From NCBI RefSeq assembly GCF_001905145.1, contig NZ_LWLB01000003.1, forward strand, positions 124,001-188,000: DNA of 64,000 nucleotides. The letters run 5' to 3'. This stretch comes from Nocardiopsis sp. TSRI0078. GTDB taxonomy: Bacteria; Actinomycetota; Actinomycetes; Streptosporangiales; Streptosporangiaceae. Position 1 is the first letter of the stretch; every line of letters starts with the position of its first letter. Below are positions 16,687 to 25,753 of the stretch, piece after piece. Position numbers and translations under genes: made by a program. Below the pieces are notes generated by a model that did no database searches, was not told the origin of the DNA, and saw only the letters and a list, made by a program, of their open reading frames with translations.

Positions 16687-17408
16687 CTCTTCCGTCCGCG
16701 TTTCTTCTTGCCGCCCCGCTTCTTCTGTGACCCGGGCGGGGGCGGACCACCGTCGGATGTCACCGTGACGCGAACGACCGTGGTAGCGGGATCGACTTTA
16801 CCCCGACCCACCCGGATCACATCGCTGACGCTCGGCCGCAGTTTCGAAACGTCTTGCTCCGCGGCGGCCAGTTCGGCCTCCGCCTGCTCCCCCTTGAGCG
16901 CCAGCAGACTCCCGCCCTTGCGCAGCAGCGGCAGGGCCCACCCGGCGAGCCGTGGCAGGGGGGCGACCGCGCGAGCGGTCACGAAGTCGGTGTACAGATC
17001 GCCGTGGGCCTCCTCGGCCCGCCCGCGCCGCACCTCCACGTTGGGCAGCTCCAGGAGTCCGACCGCCTCGTCGAGGAAGACCGTCCTGCGCAGGAGCGGC
17101 TCCAGCAGGACCATCCGGATGTCGGGGCGCAGCAGCCCCAGCACCAGGCCGGGCAGGCCCGCGCCCGAGCCGATGTCCACCACCTCCGCGCCCTCGGGAA
17201 GCAGTTCCTCCACGACGGCGCAGTTGATGAGGTGCCGCTCCCACAGGCGGGGGACCTCGCGGGGGCCGATCAGCCCCCGCCGCACCCCGTCGTCGGCGAG
17301 CAGTTCGGCGTAGCGCCGCGCCTTCGGCAGGGAGTCGCCGAAGACGGCCTCCGCCTGCGCGGGCGGAGCGGGAGGCGCGGCACCGGGCTCCTCAACGCCC
17401 GAGGTCAT
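16683..17408 (-). CDS. rsmG: 16S rRNA (guanine-527-N7) methyltransferase RsmG (GidB)
   Basis: 241-residue SAM-dependent methyltransferase acting on the 530 loop of 16S rRNA; loss gives low-level streptomycin resistance. Motif I is EVVDIGSGAGLPGLVLGLL, followed by VLLEPLLRRTVFLDEA and the catalytic region DFVTARAVAPLPRLAGWALPLL. The C-terminus ends in a lysine/arginine tail (KKRGGKKKRGRKR). Start ATG 17406-17408. Its stop overlaps the parA start, and it heads the rsmG-parA-parB unit. Upstream lies a 560-base gap with three parS sites. Confidence 0.95.
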   Translation of the reverse strand: MTSGVEEPGAAPPAPPAQAEAVFGDSLPKARRYAELLADDGVRRGLIGPREVPRLWERHLINCAVVEELLPEGAEVVDIGSGAGLPGLVLGLLRPDIRMVLLEPLLRRTVFLDEAVGLLELPNVEVRRGRAEEAHGDLYTDFVTARAVAPLPRLAGWALPLLRKGGSLLALKGEQAEAELAAAEQDVSKLRPSVSDVIRVGRGKVDPATTVVRVTVTSDGGPPPPGSQKKRGGKKKRGRKR

Positions 17409-17572
17409 CGGTCACCACCTGTGCACTCGTACATCATCACTTCCATACTCGGTTCGCTGCGGCATCCCGTACACGACGGCGTACCGGTCGGCGAGGGGAG
17501 GGTACGCGGCGGACAACGGTTCCCCGCGCGGGGAAAGGACCCTCCATGATCCTACGCTTGAGGACCACCAGG

Positions 17573-17586
17573 GTTTCACGTGAAAC
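17573..17586. other. parS site 5
   Basis: Perfect GTTTCACGTGAAAC core in the rsmG-jag gap; flanking bases G and G deviate from the T/A found at other sites. Confidence 0.93.
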
Positions 17587-17705
17587 GTCGTCGGCCCGTC
17601 GGCGGACGACTCTCCGCATCCCCTCCCCGCGTTCCCCGCCCCGGAGCACCCGGCACCCGGCACCCGGCACCCAGGAGGGACGCGCGGACACGGTCCCGCG
17701 GTGGT

Positions 17706-17719
17706 GTTTCACGTGAAAC
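17706..17719. other. parS site 6
   Basis: Perfect GTTTCACGTGAAAC core, embedded in a longer near-palindrome (GTGGT before, GCCAC after). Confidence 0.94.
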
Positions 17720-17804
17720 GCCACCGCGCCGTCCACGGACACCCCAGCGGGAGCAGTGGCACGCGCCGCCATGGCTCAGGGTGCGATGAGCGCCCTGGAG
17801 AGAA

Positions 17805-17826
17805 GTCGACACAGCCACATGTCGGC
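17805..17826 (-). repeat. degenerate GTCGAC dispersed repeat (R5)
   Basis: The minus strand reads GCCGACATGTGGCTGTGTCGAC, sharing GACATGT and TGTCGAC words with the family. It lies between parS sites 6 and 7. Confidence 0.35.
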
Positions 17827-17911
17827 TCTTCCGTGCCGGGCCGCCCCGTCACGGAGAGTCCGGAGGGGAGCCCGGCCGCCCCGCCGCGGCAGAACCCTCC
17901 CGCACACAGAA

Positions 17912-17955
17912 GGAGGGGGTGGCGGTGTTTCACGTGAAACACCGCCACCCCCTCC
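17912..17955 (-). terminator. 44-bp perfect palindrome holding parS site 7, after jag
   Basis: The parS core at 17927-17940 is the exact centre of a 44-bp uninterrupted palindrome (arms begin GGAGGGGGTGGCGGT). It ends 13 bases past the jag stop. The RNA would form a very strong hairpin, so it probably terminates the yidC/jag transcript as well as binding ParB; no U-tract is evident. Confidence 0.75.
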
Positions 17956-17968
17956 CGGGTGGGCTTCC

Positions 17969-18493
17969 CTATGAGGCGGGGTGCACCACCACGTAGCGGT
18001 GGGGCTCCTCGCCCTCCGACTCGCTGCGCAGGCCCGCGGCGGCCACCGCGTCGTGCACGACCTTGCGCTCGAAGGGGGTCATCGGCTCCAGCGGGTGGGT
18101 CTCGCCGGTCTCCTTGACCTTGTTGGCGACCTCGGTCCCCATCTGGAAGAGCACCTTGCGTCGCCCCTCGCGGTAGCCGCCGATGTCCAGCATCAGACGA
18201 CTGCGCTCACCGGTCGCCCGGTGCACGGCCAGACGGGTCAGCTCCTGGAGCGCCTCCAGGACCTCGCCCCGGTCGCCGATCAGCTCGTCGAGGGTGGCGC
18301 CGACGACGGAGACCAGCGCACGGTCGCCCTCGACGTCCATGTCGATGTCACCGTCGAAGTCCGCGATGTCGAGGAGTCCCTCGATGTAGTCCGCAGCGAT
18401 GTCGCCCTCGTTCTCCAGGGCATCGATGTCGACTCCGGCCTCAGGCGCCTCAGCCACCGCTACTCCACCGCTTTCTTCCTCGCTACTTGCCAC
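17969..18493 (-). CDS. jag: Jag/KhpB RNA-binding protein (KH + R3H)
   Basis: 174-residue RNA-binding protein conserved next to yidC. It has an acidic N-terminus, a KH-like domain at about residues 45-110 (VEGDRALVSVVGATLDELIG, then LEALQELTRLAVHRATGERS) and a C-terminal R3H domain (MTPFERKVVHDAVAAAGL, residues about 135-160). It lacks the Jag_N domain of Bacillus SpoIIIJ-associated protein, as is usual in actinobacteria. Start GTG 18491-18493, 111 bases after the yidC stop. KhpB proteins affect cell-wall gene expression and division in other Gram-positives. Confidence 0.93.
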   Translation of the reverse strand: MASSEEESGGVAVAEAPEAGVDIDALENEGDIAADYIEGLLDIADFDGDIDMDVEGDRALVSVVGATLDELIGDRGEVLEALQELTRLAVHRATGERSRLMLDIGGYREGRRKVLFQMGTEVANKVKETGETHPLEPMTPFERKVVHDAVAAAGLRSESEGEEPHRYVVVHPAS

Positions 18494-18604
18494 AGCGATC
18501 CCGTCTCCTCATCCTTCACGCCCTGGCCGTTCGTACGCCTCAGGGGCATTGTCGCCTGCGCACTCGAACATCTCCGCAGCCTGGGTCAAGCGGGGGCGAA
18601 GCCC

Positions 18605-19546
18605 TCAGGAACCGCCGCCGGTGCGCTTGGACCGCGGCTGCTTCTTCGGCTGCTTGCGTTCGATCTTAGGCTGTTCCTTCGGCTCGGGCGTGGATTCGGC
18701 CGCCTTCTTTCGGCTGAGCATGCCCTTGGCGGAGCCGTTGGAGGAGGCGTCGCTCCTGGCCTTGTCGCCCTCCTGGCCGGGAGCGGGCTGCCTCCGGTAG
18801 AGGAAGTGCTGCTGTCCCATGGTCCAGACGTTGGAGGTGACCCAGTAGAGCAGCACACCGACCGGCATCATGAGCCCGAAGAGCCCGAAGAGGGGCGCCA
18901 TGTACATCATGATCTTCTGGGTCTGCATCATGGGGTTGTCGGGCATCTGCGAGACGCTGCGCCTCATGCTCTGGCGCATGGTGAGGAACGTCGTCGTACC
19001 CATGATCACGCAGGCGAGGGCGATGATGACCTTGGCCATGATCGGGTCGCCGGAACCGAGCGCGGTGAGCTCGTCGGGAGAGCTGTTGAACTGGGCCGCG
19101 ATGGGCGCCTCGAAGATCAGCGCCGCACGCGCGCTCTCCACCAGCTCCTGGGTGAAGCCGTAGCTCGCGTTGCCCTCGGCCACGCTGCGCAGCACGCTGA
19201 AGAGCGCGAAGAAGACCGGCATCTGCAGGAGGAGCGGGAGGCAACCCATGATCGGGTTGGTTCCGCTCTCCTGGTAGAGCTTCATGGACTCCCGCTGCAG
19301 GCGCTCCTTGTCGTGCTTGTAGCGCTCCCGGAGCTTCATGATCTTGGGCTGGATGTCCTGCATCTTGCGCTGCGTGTTCATCTGCTTGACGAACAGCGGC
19401 ACCAGCAGGAGCCGCATCAGCACGGTGAGCAGGACGATCGACAGGCCCCAGGCCCAGCCGCTGTCAGTGTCAAGGCCGATGAAGGTCAGACCCGCGTGGA
19501 TCTGGACCAAGATCCAGCCGACGATGTTGTAAAGCCAGTCCAGCAC
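18605..19546 (-). CDS. yidC: membrane protein insertase YidC
   Basis: 313-residue Oxa1/YidC/Alb3 insertase. It begins LDWLYNIVGWILVQIHAGL, then has a helix at about 30-55 and the cytoplasmic hairpin (KMQDIQPKIMKLRERYKHDK). The membrane core follows, with NPIMGCLPLLLQMPVFFALF, the late helices around ALGSGDPIMAKVIIALACVI and MYMAPLFGLFGLMMPVGVLL, and a basic, positively charged C-terminal tail that contacts ribosomes. The conserved hydrophilic-groove Arg is in the TM1 region (LLTVLMRLLLVP). GTG 19544-19546. It lies downstream of rnpA-yidD on the same strand in the standard order. Confidence 0.96.
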   Translation of the reverse strand: MLDWLYNIVGWILVQIHAGLTFIGLDTDSGWAWGLSIVLLTVLMRLLLVPLFVKQMNTQRKMQDIQPKIMKLRERYKHDKERLQRESMKLYQESGTNPIMGCLPLLLQMPVFFALFSVLRSVAEGNASYGFTQELVESARAALIFEAPIAAQFNSSPDELTALGSGDPIMAKVIIALACVIMGTTTFLTMRQSMRRSVSQMPDNPMMQTQKIMMYMAPLFGLFGLMMPVGVLLYWVTSNVWTMGQQHFLYRRQPAPGQEGDKARSDASSNGSAKGMLSRKKAAESTPEPKEQPKIERKQPKKQPRSKRTGGGS

Positions 19547-19574
19547 CGGCCAACTCCTATTTGCTTCGGTTCAG

Positions 19575-19889
19575 CTACTGGTCCCCGGGAGCGGTTCCGG
19601 TGTGCCCGGCTCCGCCCGCAGACTCCTCGGACTCCTCGTTCCGGTCTCCCCTGCGCGGTGGTACCGGATCGATCCCCCCTGGGTTGAAGGGATGGCAACG
19701 GGCGATGCGCCGGATACCCAGCCACAACCCGTACAGGGCCCCGTGCACGCGTAGCGCCTCCACGGCGTACGCGCTGCACGAGGGGTAGAAACGGCAGACC
19801 GGGGGGAAGAGCGGGCTGATGAAGCGCTGGTAACCGCGGATCGGCAGGATCAGCACGCGCGCGAACGCCGTCGGTCTGTGCTCGGTCAT
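19575..19889 (-). CDS. yidD: membrane protein insertion efficiency factor YidD
   Basis: About 104 residues. It has an amphipathic N-terminal helix and the family core [20 protein letters not shown] with [17 protein letters not shown] and [15 protein letters not shown], including the conserved Cys residues. The C-terminal 25 residues are acidic/Gly-rich and variable. The ATG at 19887-19889 overlaps the rnpA stop as ATGA; a GTG nine bases upstream is also possible. It assists YidC-dependent insertion at the membrane. Confidence 0.94.
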   Translation of the reverse strand: MTEHRPTAFARVLILPIRGYQRFISPLFPPVCRFYPSCSAYAVEALRVHGALYGLWLGIRRIARCHPFNPGGIDPVPPRRGDRNEESEESAGGAGHTGTAPGDQ

Positions 19890-20359
19890 CGGCCCCACCG
19901 TTCTCCGCCCTCGTCCGGACGGCGGTTCCCTGCTGCTTCGCTCCTCGCCGGGCCCGCCGCCGAGGGCCGCGGTCGACCGCGGCCGGGCCGGCGGCGCGAC
20001 GACGGACCCCGGGGCCGCATCGCCGCGGCGATCGCACTGTCGAGTTGGTCGGCCAGCTCCTCGTACCGCGCGGCGGCGGCGGAGGGTCTGGCGCGCACTA
20101 CCAGCAGGCTACCGTTTGGCAGAACGGCCAGTCGGGGCCGCATCAGGTGGCGCAGCCTGCGCTGCACGCGCTTGCGCACCACCGCTCCCCCGACCGCCTT
20201 GCTCACCACGAACCCGACCCGGGGCGGGTCGGCGTCCACGGCGGTGGGCGATGGTGCGAGGTAGACGACGCCCAGGGCGTCCCGGGACGAGCGCCGTCCC
20301 GAGCGCATGACGGAGCCGAACTCGGCGCTGTGGCGCATCCGGTTCCTCGGCGACAGCAT
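19886..20359 (-). CDS. rnpA: ribonuclease P protein component RnpA
   Basis: Protein subunit of RNase P, which trims tRNA 5' leaders. The 157-residue product starts [20 protein letters not shown] and has the RNR-type RNA-binding helix [14 protein letters not shown] with [12 protein letters not shown] before it. The C-terminal 45 residues are Arg/Pro/Gly-rich and make it longer than the usual about 120 residues. It lies downstream of rpmH, separated by a hairpin, and overlaps yidD. Confidence 0.95.
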   Translation of the reverse strand: MLSPRNRMRHSAEFGSVMRSGRRSSRDALGVVYLAPSPTAVDADPPRVGFVVSKAVGGAVVRKRVQRRLRHLMRPRLAVLPNGSLLVVRARPSAAAARYEELADQLDSAIAAAMRPRGPSSRRRPGRGRPRPSAAGPARSEAAGNRRPDEGGERWGR

Positions 20360-20394
20360 CGGCTCTTCCTCCGGGCGTCGGTACTTCTTCCCAC

Positions 20395-20432
20395 GAAAAA
20401 GGGACCGGCCGGCGAGAGGCCGGACCGGTCCG
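20395..20432 (-). terminator. hairpin between rpmH and rnpA
   Basis: On the minus strand a GGACCGG...CCGGTCC stem is followed by CTTTTTCG. It lies 22 bases after the rpmH stop and before rnpA, so it probably acts as a partial terminator giving more rpmH than rnpA message. Confidence 0.65.
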
Positions 20433-20454
20433 AAGAACTTGGGCTGAGCGTGTC

Positions 20455-20598
20455 CTAGTGGCTCACGGTCAGCGCCGCGCGCCCCTTGCGGCGCCGCGAG
20501 GCGATGATGGCGCGACCGGCGCGCGTACGCATGCGCAGCCGGAAGCCGTGGACCTTCGCGCGACGCCGGTTGTTCGGCTGGTACGTACGCTTGCTCAC
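20455..20598 (-). CDS. rpmH: 50S ribosomal protein L34
   Basis: 47-residue basic protein: GTG start at 20596-20598, [19 protein letters not shown], then [20 protein letters not shown], ending ALTVSH. Its length and sequence are typical of L34. It is transcribed away from dnaA, as in nearly all bacteria, and a good promoter lies about 130 bases upstream (20731-20759). Confidence 0.97.
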   Translation of the reverse strand: MSKRTYQPNNRRRAKVHGFRLRMRTRAGRAIIASRRRKGRAALTVSH

Positions 20599-21358
20599 TA
20601 CTGGCTCCAGGGGCGTGTCAGGAAAGTACTACGACAGACCCCCAGGATATGCGGGGCCTCAGGGTGCGTGAACCGTGGCCGCGTCACCGTGGCATACGGG
20701 CGCAGGCAGATCATCGGCATAAGCATAAAGAAGATACGGGCTGGCCCGGTCGGGGTCAAATCGGGCCTGTGTACGACGGTGTCCGGGCCAGGTCCGGACA
20801 TCGGCCGGCCTCTCGGACCGGGCCAGGGGCGTGTCGCCGGGGGGCGCCCACTGTCCTGTGGACAACTTGCTGTCCACAGGTGTGTGAGGTTTCCCCATCC
20901 CCCGGAGTCTGTGGATAACCTCAGCCTGTGGATAACGTGCCCCTCGCGTCGGCCAACGCACCCACAACTCCGGCAACAGGCTTCGTACACACCTTCTGAG
21001 CTGCACATTGTGGATAACTCTGCATCGCCGCCGAAGATCTGCCATCCTGTGGACAACCCTGTGGAAAACCTGTGGACAACCTCCAGAAGCTGTGGATACC
21101 CGGGGGTAGTCAAAGGCTTGTCCCCTTCCCTGGCAGTGAAGTTATCCACAGGCTCACCACACCCGGCAACGCAGGTTCCACACCGGTTCCCCGCCCCGGC
21201 ACCACCGTGGGGGGAGGACAATGGGGAGTCGCTCTCCGCGGCTCCCGCGAGCGCACGAACGCCCCCGCACGCGCCTCGGGCCCGCCGCGGCCGCACCGCC
21301 CGCCCACTCCGCACTCCGCAGATCCGCACCGAAGGGACAGCACCCATGGCAGGTCACC
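20599..21358. other. rpmH-dnaA region with DnaA-box cluster (left part of origin)
   Basis: 760 bases with no gene. DnaA boxes of the form TTGTCCACA/TTATCCACA or its complement begin at 20857, 20870, 20910, 20927, 21009, 21048, 21071 and 21142. Weaker ones (TGTGGAAAA, TGTGGATAC) are at 21060 and 21091. The dnaA promoter must lie here and is probably autoregulated by DnaA; clear hexamers were not identified. The rpmH promoter is at the left end. Confidence 0.85.
20731..20759 (-). promoter_or_regulatory. housekeeping promoter of rpmH
   Basis: Minus strand -35 TTGACC (20754-20759) and -10 TATCTT (20731-20736), spaced 17 bases. The expected start near 20724 gives an about 125-base leader. Confidence 0.7.
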
Positions 21359-23311
21359 TTGGCTGACGCACAGGTCAACCTCGCAATGGTCTGGTCCAGC
21401 GTGCTGGACGGGATCGACAACGACTCCCTGCCCGCACACCAGCGCGCGTGGCTGCCGCAGACCCGTCCGCTGGGCCTGATCGAGGACACCGCGCTGATCG
21501 CGGCGCCCAACGAGTTCACCAAGAAGGTGCTGGAGACACGCCTGTACCCGGCGATCAGCAAGGCGCTGTCCGCGCACCTGGGCCGGGAGATCCGGGTCGC
21601 GGTGACGGTCGACCCCACCGCCGTGCCGACCCCGCCGCCCACCCCCGCGCCCCCTTCCTCCTACGGGCACCAGGCCACGCGCGGCGTGGAGGAGCACGCG
21701 TCGTCCGCCTTCTCCCCCGTCGTACCGGGTACCGCTCCCTCGTCGAAGGGGTCCCCCGGAACGCCGCAGGACGTGCCCGAGTCCCGGGGCCAGCACGCGC
21801 GCCCGGCCGACCGGTCCGTCCCGGAGGCCGGCGGCCCGGACGCCTCGGAGGGCGGTGCCGACCTGCTCGGCCCCCACCCCCAGGAGGCCCCCTCCGGCAC
21901 CGAGGAGGAGCCGCACACGGTCCGCGACGCGCCCGCACCGTGGGTCCAGCAGACCTTCGCCTCCCCCCAGGAGAGCCCCACCTCGACACCGCTGTGGGAG
22001 CAGCCCTCGGCCCTGGAGCGGACCGGGGAGCCGGCCTCGTGGCAGCAGCGGTCCCGGACCTCCCCGGAGTGGGACCGGCCCAACCGGTGGGAGACCCCGA
22101 GGGAGGAGGCGCCCGCGTCGGCCTCCGGGCCGGCCGACCCGCCCCAGGAGGAGGCCGCGTCCGGGGAGCCGCACGCGGAGGCGTCCGAGCCCGACGAGCC
22201 GCACAGGAGGGGCGGGACCGCCCAGGAGTCCCCCTCCGTGCCCCCCGGCCGCTCACAGGAGGCCCCACCCGGCGAGCACGCGCGCCTGAACCCGAAGTAC
22301 ACCTTCGACACCTTCGTCATAGGCTCCAGCAACCGGTTCGCGCACGCGGCCTCGGTGGCGGCGGCCGAGGCCCCGGCCAAGGCCTACAACCCGCTGTTCA
22401 TCCACGGCGGCTCCGGGCTGGGCAAGACCCACCTGCTGCACGCCATCGGGCACTACACGCACCGCCTCTACGAGGGGTCGCGGGTGCGGTACGTCAGCTC
22501 CGAGGAGTTCACCAACGAGTTCATCAACTCGATCCGGGACGGCAAGGCGGACGGGTTCCGCCGCCGGTACCGGGACATCGACGTGCTCCTGGTGGACGAC
22601 ATCCAGTTCCTGGAGAACAAGGAGCAGACGCAGGAGGAGTTCTTCCACACCTTCAACACGCTGCACAACTCCGACAAGCAGATCGTCATCTCCAGCGACC
22701 GGCCCCCCAAGCAGCTGACCACGCTGGAGGACAGGATGCGCAGCCGGTTCGAGTGGGGCCTGCTCACCGACGTGCAGCCCCCCGAACTGGAGACCCGGAT
22801 CGCCATCCTGCGCAAGAAGGCGGCGCAGGAGGGCCTCGCGGCACCGCCGGAGGTCCTCGAGTTCATCGCGAGCAAGATCTCCACCAACATCCGGGAGCTG
22901 GAGGGCGCGCTGATCCGCGTGACCGCGTTCGCCAGCCTGAACCGGCAGTCGGTGGACCTGGACCTGACCAGCCAGGTGCTGCGCGACCTGGTGCCCAGCG
23001 CCGAGGTCCCCGAGGTCACGGCAGGGGCGATCATGTCCCAGACGGCCGCCTACTTCGGCCTGACGGTCGAGGACCTGTGCGGGACCTCGCGCTCACGGGT
23101 GCTGGTGACCGCCCGGCAGATCGCCATGTACCTGTGCCGCGAGCTGACCGAGCTCTCCCTGCCCAAGATCGGGCAGCAGTTCGGCCGCGACCACACCACG
23201 GTGATGCACGCCGACCGCAAGGTCCGCGCGCTGATGGCCGAGCGCCGGTCCATCTACAACCAGGTCCACGAGCTCACCAGCCGGATCAAGGACCAGCCCT
23301 CGCTGACCTGA
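21359..23311 (+). CDS. dnaA: chromosomal replication initiator DnaA
   Basis: Binds DnaA boxes and melts the origin. The TTG start at 21359 ([20 protein letters not shown]) has AGG five bases upstream and matches the usual N-terminus; the product is 650 residues. Domain I covers about residues 1-85. Domain II is an unusually long acidic/Pro-rich linker of more than 200 residues (about 85-310), typical in length for Streptomyces-like DnaA. The AAA+ domain has Walker A GGSGLGKT (350-357), Walker [11 protein letters not shown], and sensor [11 protein letters not shown]. Domain IV carries the box-binding signature [14 protein letters not shown]. DnaA boxes flank the gene on both sides. Confidence 0.97.
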   Translation: MADAQVNLAMVWSSVLDGIDNDSLPAHQRAWLPQTRPLGLIEDTALIAAPNEFTKKVLETRLYPAISKALSAHLGREIRVAVTVDPTAVPTPPPTPAPPSSYGHQATRGVEEHASSAFSPVVPGTAPSSKGSPGTPQDVPESRGQHARPADRSVPEAGGPDASEGGADLLGPHPQEAPSGTEEEPHTVRDAPAPWVQQTFASPQESPTSTPLWEQPSALERTGEPASWQQRSRTSPEWDRPNRWETPREEAPASASGPADPPQEEAASGEPHAEASEPDEPHRRGGTAQESPSVPPGRSQEAPPGEHARLNPKYTFDTFVIGSSNRFAHAASVAAAEAPAKAYNPLFIHGGSGLGKTHLLHAIGHYTHRLYEGSRVRYVSSEEFTNEFINSIRDGKADGFRRRYRDIDVLLVDDIQFLENKEQTQEEFFHTFNTLHNSDKQIVISSDRPPKQLTTLEDRMRSRFEWGLLTDVQPPELETRIAILRKKAAQEGLAAPPEVLEFIASKISTNIRELEGALIRVTAFASLNRQSVDLDLTSQVLRDLVPSAEVPEVTAGAIMSQTAAYFGLTVEDLCGTSRSRVLVTARQIAMYLCRELTELSLPKIGQQFGRDHTTVMHADRKVRALMAERRSIYNQVHELTSRIKDQPSLT

Positions 23312-23324
23312 CCCCCCTCGTGCA

Positions 23325-23367
23325 CGGACCGGGGCGGCCTCCCGCGGTGGGGGGCCGCCCCGGTCCG
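23325..23367 (+). terminator. hairpin after dnaA
   Basis: A perfect 15-bp stem (CGGACCGGGGCGGCC and its complement) with a 13-base loop starts 13 bases after the dnaA stop. The tail is short (TTCC), so terminator activity is likely but not certain. Confidence 0.7.
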
Positions 23368-23463
23368 TTCCGGGTCCGGGTGCCGCCGCCGGCGGCCTCC
23401 TCGGCTCCGCGGCGCTGCCGGGCCCTCGATGCTCCCGGGAACGCGTGTCCTCCGACGCCCCCG

Positions 23464-23529
23464 CGGCACGCGTGTCCCCCTGTGGACGTGTCGTCCTGTC
23501 GACACGTCCACAGGGGGACACGCGTGCCG
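23464..23529. repeat. 30-bp-arm perfect inverted repeat in oriC (R6)
   Basis: Arms 23464-23493 and 23500-23529 are exact reverse complements (each includes TGTCCCCCTGTGGACGTGTC or its complement), separated by TCCTGT. Each arm holds TGTGGACGT, a near DnaA box. The words TGTCCCCCTG and CCTGTCGAC link it to the dispersed repeat family (R2, R4). Confidence 0.92.
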
Positions 23530-24520
23530 TCCACAGGTTCTCCCCCGGCCCCGCACCGAGTTATCCACAGGCTTGTGTGCATGAACGCCCGGACCTGGAG
23601 GCGTTCGCCGCCCTTGTGGCCGTCCGGGGCCGTTCGTGCCCGGCACGCACCGGATCCCCTGGTTTCCAGGGGTCCTGAGGCCTTGTCGCCCTTCCCACAC
23701 CCTCCGCCGTGACCAGGCGGGCACGACCGTTCCAACGACCGATGCACACGACGTGGGACGTACCTGTGGACAAACCTGTGCACAGACCCTTTGCCCGGGT
23801 TCGGGCGTTCTGTAGAGGGGCTCCGAAAAAAAGTTTGGCGCCTTCTCGCCGAAGTTATCCACAGGAGAGGGGTCAAATCTGTGGACAACCCTGTGGACAA
23901 CCTGTGGATAAGTGCGTCGAGGCTGTGGGTAACCCACCCCGCGCCTGTGGACGCGAGATCCCGTCATCCGCTGATCCGACCTCAAGCTGCTGTGGACAAC
24001 CTGGGGAAAACCTGTGGACGAACCTGTGGAGGGAGTGTGGAAAACCTGGGGACCCCTTCGTTCGTCCACAGGCAGGCCAAGTTACGCACAGGGTTACCCA
24101 CAGGGCCTGTGGACAGAAATCTGCGGCCTGACCTGGGAGAACGGTAGTTATCCACATTATCCACAGGCCCTACTACTACGGCGCACCTTCATTAACCAAG
24201 ATGTGGCTTCACAACCGCTCCGCGGAAAACCTGTGGATAAACCTCCGAGTCCGGTGCGACGACAGCCCGGTCCCGAGCTGGCAGCGGCGGCGGGTGAATC
24301 CGGGTAACGTGTGGTCTCGCCCCTGTCCTCCGCCGCCCGGATCCGGACGGTGACCCCTGAGGGATCCGAGGCGGCTCCTGTGGCACCGACGGTGTTCGCG
24401 CACCGGCGCCATCACCGTCCACAGCCCTGTTGACGGAGCCCTCGGCGGGCCCACAGATCCACGAGCTGCAACGTTGAGGCTTCGACCGGTACGCCGGTCG
24501 TGCGGAAAGTGAGTCGGAAA

Positions 24521-25660
24521 GTGAAGTTCCGGGTCGAACGCGACGTACTGGCCGATGCTGTCGCCTGGACCGCGCGCACACTCCCGACGCGCCCCTCGGT
24601 CCCGGTGCTCGTCGGCATCCTGCTGGAGGCCGGGGAGTTCGACGGCCGCCAGCAGCTGCGCCTGTCCGGCTTCGACTACGAGGTCTCCACCCAGGCCGCG
24701 GTGGACGTCGAGGTCGAGGAGCCGGGCAAGGTCCTGGTCACCGGCAAGCTCCTGGCCGAGATCACCCGCAACCTCCCCGCCCAGCCGGTGGAGCTCTCCA
24801 CCGAGGGCCCCAAGGTCGTCGTCACCGGCGGCAGCGCCAAGTTCACCCTGACCACCATGCCGGTGGAGGACTACCCCACGCTCCCGGAGATGCCCGGTGT
24901 GAGCGGGACCGTCGGCAGCGACGCCTTCGCCGCCGCGGTCAGCCAGGTGGCCGTGGCCGCCGGCCGCGACGACACCCTGCCGATGCTCACCGGCGTGCGC
25001 GTCGAGATCGAGGGCGAGACCATCACGCTCGCCTCCACCGACCGCTACCGCCTGGCCGTGCGCGAGCTCACCTGGAAGCCGGAGAACCCCGACCTGTCCG
25101 CGGTCGCGCTGGTCCCGGCCAAGACCCTCCACGACACCGCCAGGTCGCTCACCTCGGGCGCCGAGGTCTCGATCGCCCTCTCCGCCGGCGACACCGGCGA
25201 GGGCATGATCGGCTTCGAGGGCGGCGGCCGCCGCACCACCACCCGCCTGCTGGACGGCGAGTTCCCCAAGTACCGGACGCTGCTGCCGGACACCTTCAAC
25301 TCCGTCGCCGAGGTCAGCCGCACCGAGTTCGTCGAGGCCGTCAAGCGCGTCTCGCTGGTCGCCGAGCGCAACACCCCGCTGCGCCTGTCCTTCAGCCAGG
25401 GTCAGCTGGTCCTGGAGGCCGGTACCGGTGAGGAGGCCCAGGCGGTCGAGGTCCTGGAGGCCGACCTGGACGGCGACGACATCCAGATCGCCTTCAACTC
25501 CGGTTTCCTGCTGGACGGGCTCGGCGCCATCGGCACCGACGTGGCCCGCATGAACTTCACCAGCTCGACCAGGCCGTCGATCCTCACCGGCAAGCCCGCG
25601 GATGAGGGTTCCTCTCCCGAGTACCGCTACCTGATCATGCCGGTGCGTCAGCCGGGCTGA
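24521..25660 (+). CDS. dnaN: DNA polymerase III sliding clamp (beta subunit)
   Basis: Ring-shaped clamp tethering the replicase to DNA. The GTG at 24521 (MKFRVERDVLADAVAWTART) gives 379 residues, matching the family. Two in-frame GTGs at 24509 and 24500 give slightly longer forms and cannot be excluded, because GGAAA motifs precede all of them. Three clamp domains are evident, with landmarks PSVPVLVGILLEA, TLTTMPVEDYPTLPEMP, LPMLTGVRVEIEGETITL, ASTDRYRLAVREL, and the C-terminal YRYLIMPVR. Confidence 0.96.
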   Translation: MKFRVERDVLADAVAWTARTLPTRPSVPVLVGILLEAGEFDGRQQLRLSGFDYEVSTQAAVDVEVEEPGKVLVTGKLLAEITRNLPAQPVELSTEGPKVVVTGGSAKFTLTTMPVEDYPTLPEMPGVSGTVGSDAFAAAVSQVAVAAGRDDTLPMLTGVRVEIEGETITLASTDRYRLAVRELTWKPENPDLSAVALVPAKTLHDTARSLTSGAEVSIALSAGDTGEGMIGFEGGGRRTTTRLLDGEFPKYRTLLPDTFNSVAEVSRTEFVEAVKRVSLVAERNTPLRLSFSQGQLVLEAGTGEEAQAVEVLEADLDGDDIQIAFNSGFLLDGLGAIGTDVARMNFTSSTRPSILTGKPADEGSSPEYRYLIMPVRQPG

Positions 25661-25753
25661 TCGGCGACCGGTTCGATTGACTGGCACCTGCCGGATCCGG
25701 TCCGCGACCCGGGCCGACCGGCGTCCATCCACAGGCGGCGAAGGGGAGCAGCA

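Larger units (their letters stand above)
17409..17968. other. rsmG-jag intergenic region with three parS sites
   Basis: 560 bases with no convincing gene. It holds parS sites at 17573, 17706 and 17927. It also holds a short tandem array of about four 7-bp GCACCCG units at 17645-17672, a degenerate GTCGAC repeat (17805-17826), and the terminator-like palindrome after jag. The rsmG promoter should lie in the 17409-17570 part; no clear hexamers were seen. Confidence 0.75.
23312..24520. other. oriC: origin of replication oriC (dnaA-dnaN interval)
   Basis: About 1.2 kb without a gene. DnaA boxes begin at 23527, 23561, 23765, 23855, 23880, 23892, 23903, 23991, 24013, 24036 (TGTGGAAAA), 24062, 24108, 24148, 24157 (directly abutting), 24232 and 24415. 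Weaker TTACCCACA-like sites are at 23924, 24082 and 24094. Both orientations occur, densest at 23850-24240. AT-richer patches that could unwind lie at 23825-23836 and around 24140-24205. The dnaA hairpin and a long inverted repeat occupy the left end. The dnaN promoter is presumably in the last 200 bases. Confidence 0.93.

Noticed and set aside
21221..21358. Longer dnaA starting at 21221
   Set aside because: The extra 46 residues are Arg/Pro-rich and unlike any DnaA N-terminus; the TTG at 21359 gives the normal start with a ribosome site.
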